Source: Phaeacidiphilus oryzae TH49
GTDB taxonomy: Bacteria > Actinomycetota > Actinomycetes > Streptomycetales > Streptomycetaceae
Assembly (NCBI RefSeq): GCF_000744815.1
Contig: NZ_JQMQ01000005.1
Location: 2,984,055-3,048,054 of the forward strand
Length of the DNA stretch: 64,000 nt
Direction of reading: 5' to 3'
The position numbers and the translations under genes are program-made. Positions within the stretch are counted from its first letter, which is position 1. Each line of letters opens with the position of its first letter. Under the pieces are notes generated by a model that saw only the letters and a list, made by a program, of their open reading frames with translations, did not search any database and had not been told where the DNA came from. This document shows positions 1 to 8,427 of this stretch, in pieces.

Positions 1-456
<456 letters not shown>

Positions 457-1233
457 TCAGCCGACCTGGAGGCGCTGGCCCGGGTAGATCAGGTCCGGGT
501 TCGAGCCGACCGTGGACCGGTTCTCCTGGTACAGGTGCCGCCAGCCGCCGGAGACGTGCGCCGCCGCGGCGATGCGGGACAGGGTGTCCCCGCTGCGCAC
601 GACGTAGTCACCGTGGCCGACGGTGTGCACGGCACTGCCGCCGCTCGCGCTGCTCGTGGTGGGTGTCGAGCCGCTCCTGGTGGCTGTGGAGCTGCTCGCC
701 GGCTGCTCGACAGTCCGCGGGGCGGTGTGGCCCGCGACGCTGTCGGACGAGGCCGTGTGGGTGTGCGAGGCGCTGCTGTGACGGGTCGTGGTGCCGCCTG
801 AACCGGTGCCGACCTGGGCCGGCGAGCCGCCGGCGGCGAGCCCGGCCTTCTGGCTGCAGACCGGCCAGGCGCCCGGCCCCTGCGCGGACAGCACCTTCTC
901 GGCCACGGATATCTGCTGGCCCTTGCTGGCCCGGTCGGCAGTGGGGGCGTACTTGGTGCCCCCGTAGGCCGCCCAGGTGGACCGGGTGAACTGCAGTCCG
1001 CCGTAGAACCCGTTGCCGGTGTTGATGGACCAGTCGCCGCCGCTCTCGCACTGGGCGACACGGTCCCAGGTGGAGACGGTGGCGGCGTCGGCGGTGCTGG
1101 TGGCGGCGGTTCCGATCAGCGGGATGGCGATTCCGGCGCCGGCCACTCCGGCGGTGGCGACCAGCCGCCTGGTGTGGGAGCTGCGGGGTTTGCGATGACG
1201 GCCGGTGCCGCCGAAGACAGCGGTGGGATGCAT
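457..1233 (-). CDS. rpfA: Resuscitation-promoting factor, Rpf domain plus LysM
   Basis: Secreted muralytic enzyme, 258 aa, that cleaves peptidoglycan and in streptomycetes helps spore germination. Residues 1-50 are a long signal peptide (basic start, hydrophobic core, ATSTADA cleavage region). Residues 52-130 are the transglycosylase-like Rpf domain with WDRVAQCESGGDWSINTGNG, where E63 is the expected catalytic acid, and the downstream GGLQFTRSTW. A Ser/Thr/Gly linker follows, then a C-terminal LysM domain (about 208-258: YVVRSGDTLSRIA) for glycan binding. The ATG at 1233 is chosen because the upstream in-frame sequence is the riboswitch leader, with GAGAGGAAG before the start. Expression is very likely controlled by the c-di-AMP riboswitch directly upstream. 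Confidence 0.93.
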   Translation of the reverse strand: MHPTAVFGGTGRHRKPRSSHTRRLVATAGVAGAGIAIPLIGTAATSTADAATVSTWDRVAQCESGGDWSINTGNGFYGGLQFTRSTWAAYGGTKYAPTADRASKGQQISVAEKVLSAQGPGAWPVCSQKAGLAAGGSPAQVGTGSGGTTTRHSSASHTHTASSDSVAGHTAPRTVEQPASSSTATRSGSTPTTSSASGGSAVHTVGHGDYVVRSGDTLSRIAAAAHVSGGWRHLYQENRSTVGSNPDLIYPGQRLQVG

Positions 1234-1249
1234 CGGCTGCTTCCTCTCC

Positions 1250-1471
1250 GACGCCTGCGAGGTGAGCTGTCGGGTTCGGGCCGTGAGGTAGCCCGGCCGT
1301 CTCAGGTCCGCTGAGGCGGCTTCACCCCTAGCCGTGCGCCGGGCAGTTGCCGCGACTCCCTCGCGGCGGCGTGGTCGCTGCTGCCGGTGCTTCGGCGGTG
1401 TACGTGGGTCCCCCACTCCTGTCCGTTCGATCTGTCGACGACCCTCGCTCCGGTGGACAGGACTCGGCGTC
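1250..1471 (-). promoter_or_regulatory. ydaO-type c-di-AMP riboswitch upstream of rpfA
   Basis: Read on the minus strand, this leader holds the conserved ydaO blocks in order: CCGAGTCCTGTCC near 1454-1467, GTGGGGGACCCA near 1405-1417, CACCGCCGAAG, TAGGGGTGAA near 1322-1331, GGGCTACCTCACGG, and CCCGAACCCGACAGC with TCACCTCGCAGGCGTC down to 1250. The closing P1 helix is visible as GACGCC (1466-1471) pairing with GGCGTC (1250-1255). This class binds cyclic di-AMP and usually switches the gene off at high ligand. Control of rpfA by this riboswitch class is known in Streptomyces; here it is inferred from sequence and position, 16 nt upstream of the ATG. Confidence 0.92.
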
Positions 1472-1519
1472 CCGGGGCTCGGGGTTCGCAGACACGCGAA
1501 CGTCGTGCAGGCTATGCAG

Positions 1520-1547
1520 ATCGTACGAATGTCCTCAAGTCGCACAA
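1520..1547 (-). promoter_or_regulatory. Candidate promoter for the riboswitch-rpfA transcript
   Basis: On the minus strand TTGTGC (1542-1547) and TACGAT (1520-1525) are separated by 16 bp and would start transcription near 1512, about 40 nt before the riboswitch. The -10 is close to the TAGGAT/TACGAT seen at many streptomycete vegetative promoters. No transcript data; the spacing is slightly short. Confidence 0.3.
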
Positions 1548-1611
1548 TCTCACACCCGAGGCGTACAACCTTTGGGCGGTTCTGAGCGTCGGTCAGTTCG
1601 CAAGTGGTGCT

Positions 1612-2862
1612 TCAGGAGTGGACGGGTGTGAACTCGACCGGGAGTTCGCGCAGGCCACGCATGATCAGCCCGCCGCGCCTGCGAAGCCCCGACGTCTCGG
1701 TAGCCAACGCCAGATCGGGTAGACGCGCCAGCAGGGTGGCCAGCGCCGTCCGGCCCTCCAGACGGGCGAGCGGGGCACCGATGCAGTAGTGGATGCCGTG
1801 CCCGAAGCCGAGATGCGGATTGTCCCGGCGGGCCAGATCGAGCGCGTCCGGTTCGGCGAAGCGGGCCGGGTCGCGGTCGGCGGCGGCGAGGACGACGAGC
1901 ACCGGGTCGCCGAGGCCGATCCGCTCTCCACCGATCTCCACCGGCTCGGTGGCGAACCGCCAGGTGGCGAGCTCGACCGGGCCGTCGTAGCGGATGAACT
2001 CCTCGATCGCGGTGTCCCACAGGGACGGGTCGGCCCGCAACCGCTCGCGCTGCGCCGGGTTCTGAAAGAGGGCCAGCGCCCCGTTGCCGATCAGGTTGAT
2101 GGTGGTCTCGAAGCCGGCGAAGAGCAGCACGAAGCACATCGCCGCGGCCTCGTTCTCGGTCAGATGCTCGCCGTGGTCGCTGGCCCTGATCAGGCCGGAG
2201 ATCAGGTCGTCGCCGAGGTCCGCCCGCTTGCGGTGGATCAGCTCGGAGAGGTACGCCCGCATCCGCTTGACCGCGCGGCCGACGCCGCCGCGCGGGGCGC
2301 CGGGGTGGCGGATCATCATCGCCGCCCAGTCCCGGAACGCGTCCTGGTCCTCGGCCGGGACGCCGAGGAGGTCGCAGATGGCGTAGATGGGCAGCGGGAA
2401 GGCGAACTCGTGGATCAGCTCGGCGCTGCCGCGGGCGGCGAAGCCGTCGATCAGCCGATCCGTCAACTCCTGCACTCGGGGCGTGAATTCGGCCACCCGG
2501 CGGGGGGTGAAGGCCTTGGAGACCAGGCGGCGCAGGCGGGTGTGGTCCGGCGGGTCGATGTTCAGCAGGTGGGTCATCAGGTCGGCGCTGCGCTCGCCGG
2601 GGATGCCGATCCGGCCGCTGCGGTGGGCGCCCTCCTCGCCGTGGTGGGCCGGGTTCTTGCTCAGCCGGGGGTCGGCGAGCGCCGAGCGGGCGTCGGCGTA
2701 GCGGGTGACCAGCCAGGCCTCCACCCCGCTGGGGAGGGTGGTGCGGTGCACCGGGGAGTGCTCCCGCAGCCAGGCGTACGCCGGGTACGGGTCGGCGGCG
2801 AACTCCCAGTCGAAGAGGGCGGGGCCGTCGGAGAGGGCGGGCGCGGGCTGGTTCTCGGGCAC
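1612..2862 (-). CDS. Cytochrome P450
   Basis: Soluble bacterial heme monooxygenase, 416 aa, normal length. Family marks are all present: I-helix LLFAGFETTINLIGNG for oxygen activation, the K-helix ExxR in EEFIRYDGPVE, and the heme loop FGHGIHYCIGAPLARLEGR with the cysteine ligand. Start is GTG at 2862 (VPENQPAPALSDG). No ferredoxin or reductase gene is beside it, so electrons must come from elsewhere. It is divergent from the SDR gene at 3089; the two could act on one substrate but nothing proves it. The substrate cannot be told from the sequence. Confidence 0.93.
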   Translation of the reverse strand: MPENQPAPALSDGPALFDWEFAADPYPAYAWLREHSPVHRTTLPSGVEAWLVTRYADARSALADPRLSKNPAHHGEEGAHRSGRIGIPGERSADLMTHLLNIDPPDHTRLRRLVSKAFTPRRVAEFTPRVQELTDRLIDGFAARGSAELIHEFAFPLPIYAICDLLGVPAEDQDAFRDWAAMMIRHPGAPRGGVGRAVKRMRAYLSELIHRKRADLGDDLISGLIRASDHGEHLTENEAAAMCFVLLFAGFETTINLIGNGALALFQNPAQRERLRADPSLWDTAIEEFIRYDGPVELATWRFATEPVEIGGERIGLGDPVLVVLAAADRDPARFAEPDALDLARRDNPHLGFGHGIHYCIGAPLARLEGRTALATLLARLPDLALATETSGLRRRGGLIMRGLRELPVEFTPVHS

Positions 2863-3088
2863 GCACCGACGTTAACCGGTCCGGCGTATGGGCAGCATTC
2901 GGACGGCGTGCCGGCGGCAAGCGGGCGGCGGGCGGGCGCCACGCGGGCGGCGATCCGGCGGCGTTCCGGCAGGTGGTCAGGGTCTGTCCGCCGCTCGGCC
3001 GCCGCTCTACGATCAGCGCCAACCGCGGCGACACGGACGGGCCCGGTGCGGAGCGGCCCGGCGGCGGAGCGACAGAGGGGCGGACGAC

Positions 3089-3880
3089 ATGCGGATACGG
3101 GACTCCGTGGTGGTCATCACGGGAGCGGCCGGCGGCATCGGGAGCGCGCTGGCCCGCAGGTTCTGCGCGGAGGGCGCGCGCGGGCTGCTCCTCGCCGACC
3201 TCGACGGGGACGCCGTCGAGGACCTGGCGGAGGAGCTGGACCGGGAGGGCTGCCGGACCGTCGGCGTGGCCAGCGACGTCTCCCGGGAGAGCGACGTCCG
3301 CCTGCTGGTGGAGACCGCGGAGGCGCACCTCGGCCCGATCGACCTGTTCTGCAGCAACGCCGGGATCGGCTCCGGGGCGGGCCTGGAGGCGCCGGACGCG
3401 GTCTGGCAGGCCTGCTGGGACATCAACGTGATGGCCCATGTCTACGCGGCCCGCGCGGTCCTCCCCGGGATGCTGAAGCGGGGGCGCGGCTGGCTGCTGA
3501 ACACCGCCTCGGCGGCGGGGCTGCTGCAGATGCCCGGCGACCTGGCGTACACCGTCACCAAGCACGGGGCGGTCGCCTTCGCCGAGTGGATCAGCACGGC
3601 GTATGGGCCGCAGGGCATCGGGGTCAGCGTGCTGTGCCCGCAGGGGGTGCGGACCGGGATGACGGAGAGCCGGGCCACCCAGGAGGTGCTCACCGCCTTC
3701 GGCGAGCTGATCGCGCCGGAGGCGGTGGCGGACTCCGTGGTGGCCGCGCTCGCGGAGGAGCGGTTCCTGGTGCTGCCGCATCCGGAGGTGGCCGGCTACG
3801 AGCAGGCCCGGGCGGCGGACCGGGACGCCTGGCTGGCGGGGATGCAGAAGGTCGTCGCCCGCCTGCCGAAGCTGTCCTGA
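3089..3880 (+). CDS. Short-chain dehydrogenase/reductase (SDR family)
   Basis: NAD(P)-dependent oxidoreductase, 263 aa, classical SDR length. Shows the Rossmann motif TGAAGGIGSALAR near residue 13, the structural NAG in SNAGIG, the catalytic Ser in NTASAAGLL, and YTVTKHG with the catalytic Tyr/Lys pair. An Asp at the end of beta-2 (LLLADLDGD) favours NAD(H). ATG at 3089 follows GACAGAGGGGCGG. It lies divergent to the P450 and ends only 16 bp from the convergent LLM gene. Substrate unknown. Confidence 0.9.
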   Translation: MRIRDSVVVITGAAGGIGSALARRFCAEGARGLLLADLDGDAVEDLAEELDREGCRTVGVASDVSRESDVRLLVETAEAHLGPIDLFCSNAGIGSGAGLEAPDAVWQACWDINVMAHVYAARAVLPGMLKRGRGWLLNTASAAGLLQMPGDLAYTVTKHGAVAFAEWISTAYGPQGIGVSVLCPQGVRTGMTESRATQEVLTAFGELIAPEAVADSVVAALAEERFLVLPHPEVAGYEQARAADRDAWLAGMQKVVARLPKLS

Positions 3881-3896
3881 CCGCCCGCCGGCCGGG

Positions 3897-4874
3897 TCAG
3901 CGCGGGGCCACCGCGCGGATCGCGTCCGTCAGGGACACGTCGGCCGGCGTGGGCAGCAGGGCCGGGACGGGCACCGTCACGCCGTTGTCGGCGTAGCGCT
4001 GGACGCCCTCCCGGACCTGCTCCGGCGAACCGTGGACGATCAGCTGGTCCACCAGCTCGTCCGGGATGGAGGCGGCCGCGGTACGGCGGTCGCCGGCCGC
4101 CCAGTTCTCCCAGAGCGGCTTGAGGATCTCCTCGCGGCCGAGCCAGCGGTGGAACTCGGCGTACGCGGGGACGGTCAGATACGCCGCGATCATGCGCCGG
4201 CCCAGCGCGCGGACGTGCTCGGCGTCCTCCGTCGGGCAGACGAAGATCCGGGCCACCACGGTCTTCTCCGGGGCGGCGAACTCCCGCAGGACGGTCGGGA
4301 CGTCGTCCGCGGACAGCCAGTTGATGATCGTCCCGTCCGCCTCGCGGCCGGCCAGCCGGAGCATGCCGGGGCGGAGCGCGGCGAGGAGCAGTTCGGGCTG
4401 CGTCTCGGGCACGAGTCCGAGGCGGAAGCGGCGGATGGCGAAGGTGTCGAACTCCCCGTCCACCATCTCCCCGCTGAGCGCCCGGCGGACGAAGCGCAGC
4501 ACGTCGCGCGAGCGCTTGAACGGCTCCTCGTGCGGGATCGCGTTCCAGTCCCGGACGATGGCGGGGGACGAGGCCCCGATCCCGAGGCTGAACCGGCCGG
4601 GCGCGGCGGCGGCCAGCGTCGCCGCCTGCATCGCCATCAGCCCGGGGCCGCGGGTGTGCACCGGCACGATCGCGGTCCCGAGGTGCATGCCCGGCGCCCA
4701 GACGGAGGCCAGGGCCAGGGGCGTGAAGGCGTCGGCCCCGTTCGCCTCCGAGGACCAGAGGTCGGTGAAGCCCAGGTCCGGCAGCGACTCGACGATCGGC
4801 CGCTGCTCGGCGAGCGGCACCCCGTCCAGCGGAATGGTGAGCCCCCAGCGTGCGGGCGTAGCGGACGCGTTCAT
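3897..4874 (-). CDS. LLM-class, probably F420-dependent oxidoreductase
   Basis: 325-aa luciferase-like TIM-barrel protein (MNASATPARWGLTIPLDGV). The pattern of LGFTDLWSSEANGADAFTPLALAS, LGTAIVPVHTRGPGLMAMQAATLA and GRFSLGIGASSPAIVRDWNA is typical of actinobacterial F420-dependent LLM oxidoreductases. ATG at 4874 is followed by a normal family N-terminus. A small membrane-protein gene lies upstream on the same strand with a 106-bp gap. Cofactor use (F420 rather than FMN) is inferred from family resemblance; the substrate is unknown. Confidence 0.85.
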   Translation of the reverse strand: MNASATPARWGLTIPLDGVPLAEQRPIVESLPDLGFTDLWSSEANGADAFTPLALASVWAPGMHLGTAIVPVHTRGPGLMAMQAATLAAAAPGRFSLGIGASSPAIVRDWNAIPHEEPFKRSRDVLRFVRRALSGEMVDGEFDTFAIRRFRLGLVPETQPELLLAALRPGMLRLAGREADGTIINWLSADDVPTVLREFAAPEKTVVARIFVCPTEDAEHVRALGRRMIAAYLTVPAYAEFHRWLGREEILKPLWENWAAGDRRTAAASIPDELVDQLIVHGSPEQVREGVQRYADNGVTVPVPALLPTPADVSLTDAIRAVAPR

Positions 4875-4980
4875 GATTGCGGCGAACCTCCATCTGCGAC
4901 GACCCGGCCGATGCCATCACGCACCGGCCCGCGTGACAAGATCCCTGGCCGTACGGCCCGGCGCCCGCCCTCGGTTGGGC

Positions 4981-5187
4981 TCAGTGTCCGAAGACGACCC
5001 CCGGCCCGCCCAGCACCAGCGCGGAGCCGACGCAGAGCGCCAGCGCGGCGAGCCGCAGACGACCGCTCGGCACCGCGGCCTGGACCAGCAGGGTGGCCCA
5101 GAACCAGACCCAGCCGAGATGGTCCTCGATGAGATGACCGGCCAACAGAACCGCCAGGCAGAACCCGAATCGGTGGAGCGGGCGCAC
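4981..5187 (-). CDS. Small hydrophobic membrane protein
   Basis: 68-aa protein starting with GTG at 5187. It has two or three hydrophobic stretches (FCLAVLLAGHLIEDHLGWVWFW and later LRLAALALCVGSALVLGGPG), so it is probably an integral membrane protein. No family is recognised. It sits between the LLM gene and the divergent GntR gene. The hydrophobic pattern and codon-position GC argue that it is real, but it could be a chance reading frame. Confidence 0.5.
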   Translation of the reverse strand: MRPLHRFGFCLAVLLAGHLIEDHLGWVWFWATLLVQAAVPSGRLRLAALALCVGSALVLGGPGVVFGH

Positions 5188-5374
5188 GGCGCCCCCCTTC
5201 CGGCCCCTGGCAGGCAGGAGCCCGGTGGTGGAGGGAGTCCTCGGGGGGCGGCATCGCCGGGCGCCATCGACCGGTGGCCGACCGAACCCCGAGCGCAGTC
5301 AAGGGGGGGCCAACGTTCGGATATGTCGGCAACTTGACCACAACTTGGCTACGGTCATGATGCCGACATGACTA

Positions 5375-5395
5375 GTCAGCCAAACTGACTGTCAG
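5375..5395. promoter_or_regulatory. Interlocking CTGAC/GTCAG repeats upstream of the GntR gene
   Basis: GTCAG (5375-5379), CTGAC (5385-5389) and GTCAG (5391-5395) form two nested inverted repeats, GTCAG-N5-CTGAC and CTGAC-t-GTCAG, about 55 bp before the GntR start codon. GntR regulators often bind short imperfect palindromes and repress their own promoter, so this is a candidate autoregulatory operator. Inference only. Confidence 0.4.
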
Positions 5396-5446
5396 TCAAG
5401 TTCAGTACCGCCAGGGGAACATGGCCAGAAGTTGTAGGGTGAGAGG

Positions 5447-6322
5447 ATGAACGGAGAAGCCTCCGTCGACGGAGTCGATCTGCCGCCCATGGAGCGCGTC
5501 CTCGCCGCGCTGCGGGCGCACATAGCCGAGCTGCCGCCGGGCACCCGGCTGCCCTCCCAGCACCGGCTCGCCGGCGTCCACGGCGTCGCCCGGACCACCG
5601 TGCAGAAGGCGCTGGCCGATCTGCGCTCGGAGGGCCTGATCGAGTCGCGGCAGGGCAAGGGCTCGTTCGTCGCGGAGCCCGGCGGTCCCCGCCCGGCCCC
5701 GGGCGGTGCGGCCGCCCCGGAGCCGGCCGGCCTGGTGCTCGGCAGTCATCTGGAACGCGCCTTCGACGCGGACGAGGTCACCATCGACTCGCTCAGCATG
5801 ACCACCGAGACCCTCTCCATGGCGATGAGCCCGATCCTGGCCCGGCTGCAGACCCAGGGGGACGGCCCGCGCTCCATCCGGATGCGGCTGCTGCTGCCCG
5901 ACACCGGGATCCGGCTGGGCATCCCCCGCCGGGTGGACGACCCCGAGGATCCCCGCCCGATGGAGCGCCTGGGCAGGCTGGTCGCCGCGAACGCCTTCGG
6001 CCTCCGCAACCGGCTGCTCACCCTGCAGAACCTCGGCATCACCAGGACGGTCGAGGTCGAGCTGCGCTCCCTGCCGATCACCCCGCTGCTGAAGCTGTAC
6101 ATCCTCAACGGCCGCACCCCGCTCTACAGCCTGTACGAGGTCGTCGAGCATCCCGCGGCGGTGCCGGACGGGCGCGGCGGCGAGGAACTGGTCGACATCT
6201 ACGACTCGCTCGGCATGAACGTCGAGCTCTTCCAGCCCGGCGAGGCCTTCCTGACGACGAGTCAGCGGTGGTTCGAGTCACTCTGGAACACGGTTGCGCG
6301 CGACTTCACAATGTCGGAGTGA
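5447..6322 (+). CDS. GntR-type winged-helix transcriptional regulator
   Basis: 291 aa. Residues 13-80 form a GntR winged helix: VLAALRAHIAELPPGTRLPS, HGVARTTVQKALADLR (recognition helix) and the wing EGLIESRQGKGSFV. The C-terminal domain (from about 100) is not a typical FadR or UTRA effector domain that I can name; it has LSMTTETLSMAMSPILARLQ and RIRMRLLLPDTG-like segments. ATG at 5447 follows GAGAGG. The stop codon overlaps the GTG of the HAD gene (GTGA at 6319-6322), so the two are translationally coupled and the phosphotransferase gene probably belongs to the same operon. Confidence 0.85.
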   Translation: MNGEASVDGVDLPPMERVLAALRAHIAELPPGTRLPSQHRLAGVHGVARTTVQKALADLRSEGLIESRQGKGSFVAEPGGPRPAPGGAAAPEPAGLVLGSHLERAFDADEVTIDSLSMTTETLSMAMSPILARLQTQGDGPRSIRMRLLLPDTGIRLGIPRRVDDPEDPRPMERLGRLVAANAFGLRNRLLTLQNLGITRTVEVELRSLPITPLLKLYILNGRTPLYSLYEVVEHPAAVPDGRGGEELVDIYDSLGMNVELFQPGEAFLTTSQRWFESLWNTVARDFTMSE

Positions 6323-7086
6323 GCCGCTCTTTCGAAACCGGACCGCCTTTGACCGAAGCCGACGCCATCGCCGACCGCCTGCGCCGGGCCGTCTGCGTAC
6401 TGTTCGACTTCGACGGACCGATCTGCCATCTGTACGCGGAACGACCGGCCTCGGAGGTCGCCCTCTCGATCTCCGAGGCGCTGGGGGTGCGCCCCCAGCG
6501 GGACCCGGACGACCCCCACGCGCTGCTGCGGGCACCGCGCAACGGCGACACCCGGGCGGGGAGGACCCCGCCGGCGCCGATGCACGAGATCGAACAGCTG
6601 ATCACCAGGATGGAGGAGGAGGCCGCCCGCACGGCGGCACCGACCGCCGAGGTCGACGCGGTGATCGCGGTGCTCTCGCAGCACGCCGTCCGGCTGGCCA
6701 TCACCAGCAACAACGCCCCCGGCCCGATCGCCGGGTACCTGCGGCGGGTGGGGCTGCACCCCCACTTCGAGGACCGGATATTCGGCCGAAGACCCGAGAA
6801 CCCGGACCTGATGAAACCCGACCCCGACTGCATCGAACGCGCGCTGGCCGAGCTCGCCGTCCGGGAGTCGGACCGGTCGCGCTGCCTCTTCCTCGGCGAC
6901 TCCGAGGCCGACGCGGCGGCGGCCCGGCAGGCCGGAGTGGTCTTCCTCGGCTTCGTGCCCGACCGCCATGCCGCCATCGCGAGCAGCAAGCGCGAACTTC
7001 TCCTCGACGCCGGCGCCGCCTACGTCTTCCAGGGCATGGCCGAACTGCTGGAGGCGTTCTCCCGAACGCCCCTGGACCCCACGTGA
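6319..7086 (+). CDS. HAD-superfamily hydrolase (phosphatase-like)
   Basis: 255-aa HAD hydrolase. Motif I is VLFDFDGPICHLY with the nucleophilic Asp and acid/base Asp, motif II is ITSNN, motif III a Lys before PDLMKPDPDC, and motif IV FLGDSEADAAAARQAG. A cap region lies between motif I and II. This resembles phosphoglycolate-phosphatase-like enzymes; substrate unknown. Start is the GTG at 6319 that overlaps the upstream stop; an upstream in-frame start at 6268 would lie inside the GntR gene and is less likely. Context: GntR regulator before, kinase-like phosphotransferase after. Confidence 0.87.
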   Translation: MSRSFETGPPLTEADAIADRLRRAVCVLFDFDGPICHLYAERPASEVALSISEALGVRPQRDPDDPHALLRAPRNGDTRAGRTPPAPMHEIEQLITRMEEEAARTAAPTAEVDAVIAVLSQHAVRLAITSNNAPGPIAGYLRRVGLHPHFEDRIFGRRPENPDLMKPDPDCIERALAELAVRESDRSRCLFLGDSEADAAAARQAGVVFLGFVPDRHAAIASSKRELLLDAGAAYVFQGMAELLEAFSRTPLDPT

Positions 7087-7254
7087 GCACCCGTCACACG
7101 TCCGGGGTAACAAGGCGGTTGCGTTCGGGCCGACACCCCGGTTCCCCCAGTAGGGTACGGCCAAACGCCGGTATACCCGGGAGCGCGCGCCATCGACAGC
7201 CACACTCCCCCATCGAAGACCTGGGAAGGCCTCCGCCGTCACGCCCAGGACAAC

Positions 7255-8427
7255 GTGCTGCCCATGTCCGGCTTCAACAACCGCAACCACGCGGTGCTCC
7301 TGCCGGAGCGGCTGGCCCGGTTCGGACCGGTGGAGCCGGGCGCCAAGGTCAAGGTCAGGATCCCCACCGAGCACCGTTCGCTCCCCTTCGACCAGGCCAT
7401 CTGGCCCGAGGAGGCGGCGGTACTCCGGACGGTCTCCCGGCATCTGCCCAACGTGCCGAAGGTGCTGGCCACCCGGCGGGGGTTCTCCGTCCAGACCTTC
7501 GCGGAGGGCACCGAACTGGCCGCGATCTGGGGCTCGAAGCCGAACGTCAAGGGCGGAGTGGTCGAGGGACTGGCCTCCCTCTTCGCCGCCCTCGCCAGGA
7601 TCCCGGTCGACGAGCTGCCGAAGCCCCCCGCCGGCTGGCCCGCCTTCGGCGACAGCACCGGCTTCATCCACTGCCTGATCGACTACACCCGGACCCGGGT
7701 GGAGGCACCCGCCCACGCCCGGTACGGGCCGCTCTTCGGGGCGCTCGGCTTCCCCGCCGACGCCCTGCGGCGGTTCTCCGACGGCCTTCCCCGGGACGGG
7801 CTGACCCCGCGTCCGTTCGTCCTGCTGCACGCCGATCTCCACCCGCGGAACCTCATCTACAACGAGGAGGACGGGTCGCTGCACGCCATCGACTGGGAGC
7901 TGGCGATGGTGGGCGACCCGGTGCACGATCTCGCCATCCACCTCTGCCGGACCGAGTACCCCAACCGGGGCGAGCGGCAGCGGTTCATCTCCGCCTGGCA
8001 CAGGGCGGTCCGGGCGGCCAACCTCCCCGCCGTCGCGGACTACCGGCGCGATCTGCCCTGGTACGTGGGCTATCAGCGGGTGCGGTCCGTCTACACCGAC
8101 GTGATCCGCTCGGTGGAGCTGCTCGGGCCCGCCCCCACCGGGGAGGAGCTCGACGCGCGGGCCGCCGCCGTCTGCCGGGTGCTCGCCCGGGCCTGGGCAC
8201 CGGTCGGCCTGCCCGGCTCGCCGTCGCTGGGCGGGGTCCGTGCCGCGCTGAGGGACTGGGCCGCCGAGCGGAGCGAACCGGGGCCGCCCCTCGCCGACCT
8301 ACGGGCCCGGCTCCGGCGTCGGCTCGCGGAGGCCCGGACGGCCTTCTCCGGCTACTTCGCCGGGGCCCCCGCGCCGCTGCCGCCGGACGGCCCGCCGGCC
8401 TCCGCCTCGCGGATGCGGGCGCGGTAG
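7255..8427 (+). CDS. Aminoglycoside phosphotransferase (APH)-family kinase
   Basis: 390 aa from the first canonical start, GTG at 7255. Kinase-like fold with the catalytic loop VLLHADLHPRNLIY (the Brenner motif HxDxxxxN) and the Mg-binding IDWELAMVGDPVHDLAIHLCR. Such proteins phosphorylate small molecules and rarely mediate true antibiotic resistance. Coding-like sequence continues upstream (reading ...TWEGLRRHAQDN before VLPMSGFNNRNH) with no ATG, GTG, TTG or CTG back to the stop at 7108; an ATC at 7192 has GGGAG nine bases before it, so the true start may be non-canonical. The 3' end overlaps convergent mazG by 76 bp. Confidence 0.83.
   Translation: MLPMSGFNNRNHAVLLPERLARFGPVEPGAKVKVRIPTEHRSLPFDQAIWPEEAAVLRTVSRHLPNVPKVLATRRGFSVQTFAEGTELAAIWGSKPNVKGGVVEGLASLFAALARIPVDELPKPPAGWPAFGDSTGFIHCLIDYTRTRVEAPAHARYGPLFGALGFPADALRRFSDGLPRDGLTPRPFVLLHADLHPRNLIYNEEDGSLHAIDWELAMVGDPVHDLAIHLCRTEYPNRGERQRFISAWHRAVRAANLPAVADYRRDLPWYVGYQRVRSVYTDVIRSVELLGPAPTGEELDARAAAVCRVLARAWAPVGLPGSPSLGGVRAALRDWAAERSEPGPPLADLRARLRRRLAEARTAFSGYFAGAPAPLPPDGPPASASRMRAR

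Noticed and set aside
1789-3996. 735-codon + strand frame across the P450 and SDR genes
   Set aside because: Opposes the P450, which has full heme and I-helix motifs, and runs in another frame through the SDR gene.
7255-8427. Aminoglycoside resistance gene
   Set aside because: Only the APH fold is supported; core location, GntR/HAD context and lack of subclass motifs do not show antibiotic resistance.
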